Shown here in pieces: positions 1 to 6,341 of a DNA stretch of 24,521 nt. The notes beneath the pieces were generated by a model. It was given only the letters and a program-made list of their open reading frames with translations, was not told where the DNA came from and ran no database searches. The first letter of the stretch is position 1. Each line of letters opens with the position of its first letter. The stretch is from an uncultured Eubacteriales bacterium (lineage in GTDB: Bacteria; Bacillota; Clostridia; Oscillospirales; CAG-272), in assembly GCA_934371135.1 (NCBI GenBank), contig CAKRNO010000020.1:1-24521 (forward strand), given 5' to 3'. The position numbers were made by a program, and so were the translations under genes.

Positions 1-58
1 CGTTCCCGCGCAGGACTTTGCTCCTGCACGCGCCCGTACAAATCGGGCTGCCCTGCCA
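1..58 (+). other. Partial tRNA-like structure (degenerate or divergent tRNA, 5' half outside window)
   Basis: Bases 10-58 fold like the 3' two thirds of a tRNA. There is an anticodon-like arm (CAGGA/TCCTG stem around a 6-base loop CTTTGC), a 5-base variable region, a perfect T-arm (GCCCG/CGGGC) with loop TACAAAT, a short acceptor strand and an encoded GCCA end. It aligns well with the tRNA-Gln on the other strand. Against function: the anticodon loop is one base short, the T-loop has TAC where TTC is expected, and the acceptor strand is 6 or 7 bases depending on how the discriminator base is counted. It is probably a decayed tRNA-Gln copy. The D-arm and 5' acceptor strand would lie left of the window and cannot be checked. 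Confidence 0.4.
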
Positions 59-95
59 AAACAGCCCCCGGACGAGCCGGGGGCTGTTTTGGCAG
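53..95 (-). terminator. Perfect 19-bp inverted repeat, terminator of tRNA-Gln
   Basis: Arms 53-71 and 77-95 are exact reverse complements around a 5-base loop. The core is a CCCCCGG/CCGGGGG stem flanked by AAAA and TTTT. The outer six bases of the arm (90-95) are the 3' end of tRNA-Gln, and the mirrored bases (53-58) are the 3' end of the plus-strand tRNA-like element. The hairpin could therefore terminate transcription from either side. No T-run follows outside the stem; the only T-run is inside it. Confidence 0.7.
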
Positions 96-166
96 GGATA
101 GCTGGACTCGAACCAGCGAGTGCAGGAGTCAAAGTCCTGTGCCTTAACCGACTTGGCTATATCCCT
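90..166 (-). tRNA. tRNA-Gln(TTG)
   Basis: This 77-base cloverleaf is read on the minus strand. The acceptor stem AGGGATA/TATCCCT is perfect. The anticodon arm is CAGGA-CTTTGAC-TCCTG, which puts TTG at positions 34-36, reading CAA and, by wobble, CAG. The T-arm is GCTGG-TTCGAGT-CCAGC. The discriminator is G and the CCA end is encoded in the genome. The D-arm region contains the expected GCCAAG..GGTTAAGGCA pattern. A consensus promoter lies immediately upstream, and the downstream hairpin shares the last bases of the tRNA. Confidence 0.95.
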
Positions 167-181
167 TTATGACCGGGGTCT

Positions 182-210
182 ATTGTAGCACAGCCGCACG
201 GGAATGTCAA
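182..210 (-). promoter_or_regulatory. Sigma-70/SigA-type promoter of tRNA-Gln
   Basis: On the minus strand there is a perfect -35 TTGACA (210-205), a 17-base spacer and a -10 TACAAT (187-182). Transcription would begin near 175, just ahead of the mature tRNA 5' end at 166. Confidence 0.85.
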
Positions 211-269
211 CCTGTTCGGGAAGAAAAGGGACATGGCGCCGCGCGGTCGCGACCCCGGGTAACGGGGGC

Positions 270-995
270 TTATGCCTCCCAGTTATGGAAGACGTTGGTC
301 ACGTCGTCGTCCTCATCGAGCTTCTCGAGGAGCAGGTTCATGAACTTGATATCATCCTCACCCGAAAGGGTCACATAGGAGGACGGCACCATGGCGCGGT
401 CCGCGCTCTCCAGCTTGTAGCCCAGCTTCGTGAGCGCCTCGGCGACAGCAGTCACGTCGTCCGTCTCGGTATAGATCTCATACACGCCCTCGGAACCGTC
501 AAAGTCGGTAGCGCCCGCCTCGAGCGCCTCCTCCATGAGCTTCTCCTCGTCGATCTCGTCATCCTCATCGATGATCTCGATCACGCCCTTCTCCTCAAAC
601 ATAAAGGAGACGCAGCCGGAGTTACCCATGTTCCCATGATACTTCGAGAAATAGGAGCGGATGTTGCCCGCCGTGCGGTTACGGTTATCCGTCGCGGTCT
701 CGACAATGACAGCGACGCCGGAGGGACCGTACCCCTCGTAGGTGATCTCCTCAAAATCGATGTCCTTCGCCTCGGAGAACTTTTTGAGCACGCGCTCGAT
801 ATTATCGTTCGGCACGTTGTTTGCCTTTGCCTTGGCGATGAGGTCACGAAGCTTGCTGTTGACGTTCGGGTCGGCGCCGCCCGCCTTGATGGCGACCGCC
901 ATCTCCTTCCCGATACGGGTAAACACCTTCGCCTTCGCGGCGTCGGATTTTTCTTTCTTGTGTTTGATGTTATTCCATTTACTGTGTCCGCTCAT
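270..995 (-). CDS. yebC: YebC/PmpR family translation or transcription factor
   Basis: This is a 241-residue protein beginning MSGHSKWNNIKHKKEKSDAA, the hallmark N-terminus of the YebC/TACO1 family, and has full family length. The conserved central stretch YEGYGPSGVAVIVE and the acidic C-terminal half are present. Family members were first described as DNA-binding regulators. Mitochondrial TACO1 and more recent bacterial work support a role in translation, easing ribosome stalling at difficult peptide sequences. The start follows a GAGGAG Shine-Dalgarno, 21 bases after the argS stop, so it is almost certainly the last gene of the kinase-argS-yebC operon, which fits a translation role. No clear hairpin terminator is visible between it and the tRNA promoter. 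Confidence 0.95.
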   Translation of the reverse strand: MSGHSKWNNIKHKKEKSDAAKAKVFTRIGKEMAVAIKAGGADPNVNSKLRDLIAKAKANNVPNDNIERVLKKFSEAKDIDFEEITYEGYGPSGVAVIVETATDNRNRTAGNIRSYFSKYHGNMGNSGCVSFMFEEKGVIEIIDEDDEIDEEKLMEEALEAGATDFDGSEGVYEIYTETDDVTAVAEALTKLGYKLESADRAMVPSSYVTLSGEDDIKFMNLLLEKLDEDDDVTNVFHNWEA

Positions 996-1016
996 AATAA
1001 TCTCCTCAAAGATCCG

Positions 1017-2735
1017 TTAAATTTGTTCGGGGGTGGCAAGGCAGATGAGGTGCAGGGCGGTGCCGAGCACCCGGTTGGTCGCAGCGGTGAGCGCCACGCG
1101 GCTCTCCCTCGTCTTTGCGTCCTCGCAGTTCAGTATCTTGCACTCATGGTAGAAGCGGTTGAACGCCGCCGCAAGCTCAAGAATATACCGCGTGATGACC
1201 GACGGCTCGTAATCCGCGAGCGCCGCCTCGACGCGCTCGGGGAACATGGCGATCGTCTTCGCGAGCACCGCCTCCTCGGCGGTCGCGCTGTCGGCGCACC
1301 ACTTCGCTTCACCGTCATACTTTTTGAGGACGGAGCAGGTGCGCGCGTATGTGTACTGGGCGTAGGGCCCCGTGTTCCCGTCAAAGGACAGGGCATCCTC
1401 CAGGACGAAATTGATGTCGCGGATGCGGTTGTTCGACAGATAGTGGAACACCACCGCGCCGACACCCACCTGCTCGGCAATGTCGTCTCTGCCCGCGAGC
1501 GCCGGATTCTTCTCCACCATGATTGCCCTGACCTTCTCGATCGCCTGCGCAAACAGGTCACGGAGCAGAACGACGTTCCCCGTCCGGGTCGCGAGCTTCT
1601 CGCCGTTGACGGATACCGTGCCGTACGGCACATGAACCAGCTCCCCGAACCACGGGTAGCCCATGAGCTCCACCACCTTGAACCACTGCTGGAAGTGCAG
1701 GGTCTGCTGGGCGCTCGTGACGTAGATCATGCGGTCAAAGTGATAGGTCTCTTTCCGGTACACCGCCGCCGCGATGTCACGCGTCGGGTAGAGGGTCGAG
1801 CCGTCACGCTTCAGGATGAGGCAGGGCGGCATCCCGTATTCGGTGAGATCCACGATGGACGCGCCGTCATCGATCTTCAGCAGCCCCATATCGCGCAGCT
1901 TCTGCACCTGCGCCGGCATCTTGTCGGTATAGAAGCTCTCGCCCTTGTAGGAATCAAACGTGATGCCGAGTTGCCGGTACGTCTTCTCGTATTCGGCGAG
2001 CGAAATCTCGATGAACCATTTCCAGAGGGCGATGTTCTCCTCGTCGCCGAGCTCCATCTTGTGGAACTCCGCGCGCGCTTCGTCCGCGAGGGCGGTGCCC
2101 TCCTCCTCGGCGATGGCGTTATTAATCCTCACATAGAGGGCGACGAGGCTGTCGATCCCGCCCCGTTCGATCTCCTCCCGGCTGCCCCATTTCTTGTAGG
2201 CGACGATGAGCTTACCGAACTGCGTGCCCCAGTCCCCGAGGTAGTTGATGCCGACGCAGCTCCACCCGGCGAACCTGTGCAGGAGCTTGAGAGAATGTCC
2301 GATGACCGTCGTGCCGAGGTGCCCGATGTGAAACGGCTTCGCCACATTCGGAGAAGAATAGTCGAGCACGACCGTCTTCCCCACCCCGTCCATCGGAGAG
2401 CCGTAGGTCTCGCCGCGCTCGGCGACCTCGGCGGTGACGCGGGCAGCCAGCCCCGCCCCGTCAAAGAAGAAATTGAGGTACCCGCCGACCGCCTCCACCT
2501 TGGCAAACACGGCGTCGTCCGCGAATGCGCCGGCGAGGGCGGACGCGATCATCGCGGGGGCACGGCGCAGCGTCTTCGACAGCCTGAAGCACGGGAATGC
2601 GAGATCCCCCATCGCGGCGTCGGGCGGGTATTCAAACCAGGTGACGAGCTCGTCCGCCGACGGCGCCGCCCCGGGGAATTCCGCGGCGATGCGCTCCGCG
2701 AGGAGCGCGGCGGTACGCTTTTTCAGTGCAATCAT
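1017..2735 (-). CDS. argS: Arginyl-tRNA synthetase
   Basis: This 572-residue class I aminoacyl-tRNA synthetase charges tRNA-Arg with arginine in the cytoplasm. The N-terminal Add-1-like domain occupies about residues 1-105. The ATP-binding HIGH motif is at 136-139, preceded by Lys133 in the AKPFHIGH context usual for ArgRS. The second signature region reads EKLATRTGN (379-387), where KMSTRKGN-like sequence is common, so the canonical second lysine is missing; ArgRS enzymes often have degenerate KMSKS loops and may use the lysine before HIGH instead. The C-terminal third is a DALR-type anticodon-binding domain ending ALHLICLATPEQI. The ATG overlaps the upstream stop by one base (TAATG), implying translational coupling. 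Confidence 0.96.
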   Translation of the reverse strand: MIALKKRTAALLAERIAAEFPGAAPSADELVTWFEYPPDAAMGDLAFPCFRLSKTLRRAPAMIASALAGAFADDAVFAKVEAVGGYLNFFFDGAGLAARVTAEVAERGETYGSPMDGVGKTVVLDYSSPNVAKPFHIGHLGTTVIGHSLKLLHRFAGWSCVGINYLGDWGTQFGKLIVAYKKWGSREEIERGGIDSLVALYVRINNAIAEEEGTALADEARAEFHKMELGDEENIALWKWFIEISLAEYEKTYRQLGITFDSYKGESFYTDKMPAQVQKLRDMGLLKIDDGASIVDLTEYGMPPCLILKRDGSTLYPTRDIAAAVYRKETYHFDRMIYVTSAQQTLHFQQWFKVVELMGYPWFGELVHVPYGTVSVNGEKLATRTGNVVLLRDLFAQAIEKVRAIMVEKNPALAGRDDIAEQVGVGAVVFHYLSNNRIRDINFVLEDALSFDGNTGPYAQYTYARTCSVLKKYDGEAKWCADSATAEEAVLAKTIAMFPERVEAALADYEPSVITRYILELAAAFNRFYHECKILNCEDAKTRESRVALTAATNRVLGTALHLICLATPEQI

Positions 2736-3556
2736 TAAAGAGTGTCCTCCATTTTCACAAAGCGGTCCACCTCCACCTGTGCCGACGCGAGCCGCACGGG
2801 CAGGAAGGTGCTGTCGAGGAGCGAGTACGCGAGCGCGACCTCTGCCCCCGAGACCAGATAGAATGCATCATTGAGCGGCACGACCTCCGGGGTCGGAACC
2901 GGCGTACCGTACTCGAGCGCGGTGTGACACGCATCGACGAGTGCGGGATCCGGCGCGGTATCCGGATAGCAAAGCCGGCGCGGGCACAACAGCCGCGTGC
3001 GCTCGTTCTCACCGGCCTGCCAGGCGCGGTACCCCTCCTCGACCGCCGCCGCGACCTCACCCGGGGTCGCATAGGTGGTGTCCACCACGAGATCATAGTT
3101 TTCGAGGTCCTTGCAGTCCACGCCGTACAGGTCAAAGTAGCGTTTTTTCTCACTCTGCTTGCGGGCGCGGATGCGCGCCTCCGCCTCCTCCAGCGAGGCG
3201 AATTTCTCCGCCTGCCGCCCCGCCTGCATGATGCGCACGGCGGCAACGGTGGGGTCGGTCGTCAGATACACGCGGTAGGTATCCCGCGTGAAGTGCCATG
3301 CCATGCGGGAGTCGATAATGAGCGTGCGGGGGTCGTCCGACAGGCGGACGAGCCGGTCATCAAACTCGCGGTCGAGCTCGGGGTGCGTCTCCATGTAGAT
3401 GTTGAACGCCGCGATGTCCATCCCCATCGACGCCGCGATCTCGCGGGCAATCACGCCCGTGCCGTAATAGGTCGCACCGATTTTCGGGGAGAGGATGTCC
3501 GCGACCGTGGACTTCCCGCTGCCGAGGTCGCCGGCAAGAGAGATTTTGTTCCGCAT
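2735..3556 (-). CDS. Cytidylate-kinase-like P-loop kinase with C-terminal ParB/sulfiredoxin-like tail
   Basis: The protein is 273 residues. Residues 1-180 form an AAA_18/cytidylate-kinase-like domain with Walker A GDLGSGKST (9-17), YYGTGVIAREIA after it, IIDSRMAWHF (80-89) and an Arg/Lys-rich lid (127-139). Such kinases transfer phosphate from ATP to a nucleoside monophosphate, but the true substrate here is not provable. Residues about 217-258 (PEVVPLND, YLVSGAEVALAYSLL, LPVRLA) follow the spacing of a ParB/sulfiredoxin fold in which the usual DGHHR is replaced by SGAEV; that is inference from pattern. It is first in the operon with argS and yebC, behind a consensus promoter, with an AAGGAGAG Shine-Dalgarno. 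The genome's canonical cmk may lie elsewhere. Confidence 0.8.
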   Translation of the reverse strand: MRNKISLAGDLGSGKSTVADILSPKIGATYYGTGVIAREIAASMGMDIAAFNIYMETHPELDREFDDRLVRLSDDPRTLIIDSRMAWHFTRDTYRVYLTTDPTVAAVRIMQAGRQAEKFASLEEAEARIRARKQSEKKRYFDLYGVDCKDLENYDLVVDTTYATPGEVAAAVEEGYRAWQAGENERTRLLCPRRLCYPDTAPDPALVDACHTALEYGTPVPTPEVVPLNDAFYLVSGAEVALAYSLLDSTFLPVRLASAQVEVDRFVKMEDTL

Positions 3557-3596
3557 AACGCTCTCCTTGTAATCAATTTAACTTTTTAACTTTAAT

Positions 3597-3625
3597 ATTA
3601 TATCGCACGCTCGCGCCCCTGTCAA
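3597..3625 (-). promoter_or_regulatory. Consensus promoter of the kinase-argS-yebC operon
   Basis: On the minus strand there is TTGACA (3625-3620), a 17-base spacer and TATAAT (3602-3597), all perfect consensus. Transcription would start near 3590, giving a leader of only about 35 bases. That leaves no room for a T-box, so argS is not T-box controlled here. Confidence 0.9.
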
Positions 3626-3645
3626 GGGAGCGCCCCCGATGTAAC

Positions 3646-3672
3646 GAAAAAAGGAGCAATTCCGCTCCTTTT
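3646..3672 (-). terminator. Intrinsic terminator of the ABC-F/rsmG operon
   Basis: The stem AAAAGGAGC/GCTCCTTTT (9 bp, arms 3649-3657 and 3664-3672) has a 6-base loop, and the run extends to six T on the minus strand. It lies directly after the rsmG stop and upstream of the next operon's promoter. Confidence 0.88.
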
Positions 3673-3679
3673 GTCGATT

Positions 3680-4423
3680 TTAAAGAGGTTTTTTGGAGAT
3701 CTGCGCCCAGGCGCGCGGGTATGCCGCCGGGGTCTTCTTGCGCTTCGCGACGCGGATCACGGCGTGGCTCTGCTCACCGTAGGCAGTGGATTTCAGCGGC
3801 GTCTCGTCGATGGCGGCAATTTCTCCGCCGAGGATGGCGAGCGCGCGCTTCGCCCCTGCCGCCTCATACGCGGCGTTCTTTCCCTTCATGGCGATCATCT
3901 CTCCGCCGACCCGGACGAACGGCAGGAGCAGCTCAGACAGCGCCCTCATCTCGGTCACGGCGCGCGCCGTCGCATAGTCGAAGCTCTCCCGATAGCTCCC
4001 GTCCCCGGCGAGCTCCTCGGCGCGTGCGGTGAGACAGGTCACGTTCTCCAGGGCGAAAAGGTGTGCCGTCTCGCGGACGTACGCCACCTTTTTCTCGGTG
4101 GAATCCACGGCGAGGAGCCGTAAATCCGGGCGCAACACTGCCAGCGGAAGTGTCGGGAACCCCGCCCCGCAGCCGACGTCGATGACCGTCGCCCCCTTCT
4201 TCATGTACTTTGCGATCAGGGCACAGTCCGCGTAGTGCAAAAGGGCGATCTTCCCCGGCTCCGTGAGCGCCGTCAGGTTGTATTTCCCGTTTTCGGAAAG
4301 CAACCGTTCGGTCATCGCCGTGAGAGTCTTCACCCGTTCGAAATTCAGCATCCCGCCGATCCCGTTCTCGGAGAACGCCCGCCCGAGCGTCGCCCCGAAC
4401 GCCGCAGCGTCCAGCTCTGCCAT
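3680..4423 (-). CDS. rsmG: 16S rRNA (guanine527-N7)-methyltransferase RsmG
   Basis: RsmG (GidB) uses S-adenosylmethionine to make m7G527 in 16S rRNA, and its loss is known to give low-level streptomycin resistance. The SAM-binding motif I reads VIDVGCGAGFPTLPLAV. NLTALTEP upstream and the ATARAVTEM and GGEMIAMKGK motifs downstream are all diagnostic. A longer reading frame extends to 4486, but the ATG at 4423 is preferred because it follows AAAGGAG and gives 247 residues, the usual family size. The Shine-Dalgarno overlaps the stop region of the upstream ABC-F gene, whose stop codon ends 10 bases before this start, so the two are co-transcribed. Confidence 0.95.
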   Translation of the reverse strand: MAELDAAAFGATLGRAFSENGIGGMLNFERVKTLTAMTERLLSENGKYNLTALTEPGKIALLHYADCALIAKYMKKGATVIDVGCGAGFPTLPLAVLRPDLRLLAVDSTEKKVAYVRETAHLFALENVTCLTARAEELAGDGSYRESFDYATARAVTEMRALSELLLPFVRVGGEMIAMKGKNAAYEAAGAKRALAILGGEIAAIDETPLKSTAYGEQSHAVIRVAKRKKTPAAYPRAWAQISKKPL

Positions 4424-4433
4424 ACCGTCTCCT

Positions 4434-6023
4434 TTACGCTTTGCCGCGCGCCGCGAGGTACTCCTCGTAGCTGCCGCGGAAGTCAAACATCCCCTCGGGG
4501 GTCACCTCGATGATGCGGTTCGCAACCGTGCTCATGATCTCATAGTCGTGCGACGCAAACAAAATGTTACCTGCAAAATCGCGCATCCCGTTGTTGACGG
4601 CGGTGATGGACTCCAGGTCGAGGTGGTTGGTCGGCTGGTCGATCACCAGCATATTGGACCCGAACAGCATCATGCGCGAGAACATACACCGTACCTTCTC
4701 CCCGCCGGAGAGGACGTTCACCGGCTTGTACACCGCGTCGTTCGAGAACAGCATCCGCCCGAGGAACCCGCGCAGATAGGTCTCCTTCGGGTCCTTGGAA
4801 TAGGGGCGGATCCAGTCGAGGATGGACTCGTCGTGCCCCTCGAAATAGGGCGTGTTGTCACGCGGGAAGTAGGAGGTCGAGATGGAGACGCCGAAGTGGA
4901 ACTTGCCCGCCGTCGGGGTCAGCTCCTCCATGAGGCACCGGAAAAGCGCCGTCACCGACCGCTCGTCACCGACGAAGCCGATCTTCTCCCCCCGCCCGAC
5001 CAGGAACGAAACATCGCGGAACAGCGTCTCGCCGTTCTCCTCGTAGGCGAGCCCCTCGACCTGTAAAATGTCTTTTCCCGCTTCTCTGTCCATATCGAAG
5101 CCGATGAACGGATAGCGGCGGGAGGAAGCGGGCAGCTCCTCAATCGTGATCTTCTCGAGCAGCTTGCGGCGGGAGGTCGCCTGGTTGGACTTGGACTTGT
5201 TCGCGGAGAACCGCGCGATAAACGTTTCGAGCTCGCGGATCTTGTCCTCCGCGCGCTTGTTCTGCTGCTTGATCATGCGCTGCATGAGCTGGGAGGACTC
5301 GTACCAGAACTCGTAGTTGCCGACGTACATCTTGATCTTGCCGTAGTCGATATCCACGATGTTCGTGCAGACGTCGTTTAAGAAGTGGCGGTCGTGCGAG
5401 ACGACCAGCACCGTCCCGAAATAGTCCATGAGAAACTCCTCGAGCCAGTGTACGGCGTCGAGGTCGAGACCGTTCGTCGGCTCGTCGAGCAGGATGATGT
5501 CCGGATTGCCGAACAGCGCCTGCGCGAGGAGCACCTTGACCTTCTGGCTCTCCTCGAGCGTCGCCATCGTGTCATAGAGCAGGTCGGCGGAGAGCCCCAG
5601 CCCCTGGATGAGGCGCGAGGCGTCCGACTCGGACTCCCAGCCGCCCATCTCGGCGAACTCGGCTTCCAGCTCGGACGCGCGCAGACCGTCCTCGTCCGAG
5701 AAGTCCTCCTTCATGTAGATGGCGTCCTTTTCCTTCATCACCTCGTAGAGGTGCGGGTTGCCCATGATGACGGTGTCGAGGACGGTATATTCGTCAAACG
5801 CAAAGTGGTTCTGCTTCAGCACCGACATCCGCGTCTTGTCCGGGATGGTGATTTCGCCGCGCGTCGGCTCCAGCTCGCGGCAGAGGAGCTTCAGAAAGGT
5901 GGATTTCCCCGCCCCGTTCGCGCCGATGATGCCGTAGCAGTTGCCGTTCGTGAATTTGAGGTCGACGTCCTTGAAGAGCGTCTGCGTGCCAAAAGCAAAG
6001 GTCAGGTTGCTGACTGTGATCAT
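4434..6023 (-). CDS. ABC-F family ATPase (YkpA/YbiT-like) with degenerate second nucleotide site
   Basis: This 529-residue soluble protein has two ABC domains and no membrane segments, the layout of ABC-F ribosome-associated factors. NBD1 has an intact Walker A GANGAGKS (34-41), Walker B IILLDEP (E181) and switch SHD (209-211). Its signature is LEESQ (156-160) where LSGGQ would be canonical. The linker (about 240-305) is Lys/Arg-rich and helical. NBD2 keeps LSGGE (438-442) and SHD (491-493), but its Walker A reads GDERSVTA (352-359) without the lysine and its Walker B reads IDQP with Gln463 in place of the catalytic Glu. The best family guess is YkpA-like. It heads a two-gene operon with rsmG. 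The AAAGGAT Shine-Dalgarno supports the start. Confidence 0.9.
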   Translation of the reverse strand: MITVSNLTFAFGTQTLFKDVDLKFTNGNCYGIIGANGAGKSTFLKLLCRELEPTRGEITIPDKTRMSVLKQNHFAFDEYTVLDTVIMGNPHLYEVMKEKDAIYMKEDFSDEDGLRASELEAEFAEMGGWESESDASRLIQGLGLSADLLYDTMATLEESQKVKVLLAQALFGNPDIILLDEPTNGLDLDAVHWLEEFLMDYFGTVLVVSHDRHFLNDVCTNIVDIDYGKIKMYVGNYEFWYESSQLMQRMIKQQNKRAEDKIRELETFIARFSANKSKSNQATSRRKLLEKITIEELPASSRRYPFIGFDMDREAGKDILQVEGLAYEENGETLFRDVSFLVGRGEKIGFVGDERSVTALFRCLMEELTPTAGKFHFGVSISTSYFPRDNTPYFEGHDESILDWIRPYSKDPKETYLRGFLGRMLFSNDAVYKPVNVLSGGEKVRCMFSRMMLFGSNMLVIDQPTNHLDLESITAVNNGMRDFAGNILFASHDYEIMSTVANRIIEVTPEGMFDFRGSYEEYLAARGKA

Positions 6024-6240
6024 GTCGTATCCTTTTCGGTGTATTTTTGGGTATCGGAATGGGCTCCCCGGCGTCTCCGGAGCTCCGGCGTCTGCCGACG
6101 GATGCGGCGGCTCCCCGGCGGTTCGCCCGACGTATGCCCCGCCCCCCCGGCGGGCGCGGAAAGCAACTCATAATATGATACCTTGTACCCGCCTGCCGTA
6201 TGTGAACATTCTGTAAACAATCGGTTTTTCTCCGCCCGCG
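6024..6240 (-). other. Gene-free leader of the ABC-F gene, GC-rich with short repeats
   Basis: About 200 bases separate the ABC-F start from the divergent pgk promoter. The segment holds the palindrome CCGGAGCTCCGG (6077-6088), two copies of CTCCCCGGCG (about 6064 and 6111) and a G/C-only run near 6140. I found no convincing promoter for the ABC-F gene and no plausible small ORF with a ribosome site. A structured leader is possible but unproven. Confidence 0.3.
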
Positions 6241-6268
6241 TTATATCATTTTCTTATAGAGAAAACAG

Positions 6269-6297
6269 TTGACTATGAAAAGCATTCGTGCTACAAT
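6269..6297 (+). promoter_or_regulatory. Promoter of the pgk-tpiA operon
   Basis: TTGACT (6269-6274), a 17-base spacer and TACAAT (6292-6297) match the vegetative consensus closely. Transcription would start near 6304, leaving a short leader with AAAGGAG at 6325-6331 before the pgk ATG. Confidence 0.88.
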
Positions 6298-6341
6298 CTT
6301 GTCGGTAGAAAAACGAATGTTACAAAAGGAGATTTTTTGTC

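Noticed and set aside
204..2738. Very long plus-strand open frame (844 codons)
   Set aside because: It lies antisense to yebC and argS, both with clear motifs and ribosome sites. Long antisense frames are a by-product of GC-rich codon use.
3557..3625. T-box leader for argS
   Set aside because: The mapped promoter leaves a leader of about 35 bases before the first gene, too short for a T-box.
6020..6220. Minus-strand 66-codon ORF upstream of the ABC-F gene
   Set aside because: There is no ribosome site before its start, the sequence is low-complexity Arg/Gly/Pro, and it overlaps the ABC-F start without plausible coupling.
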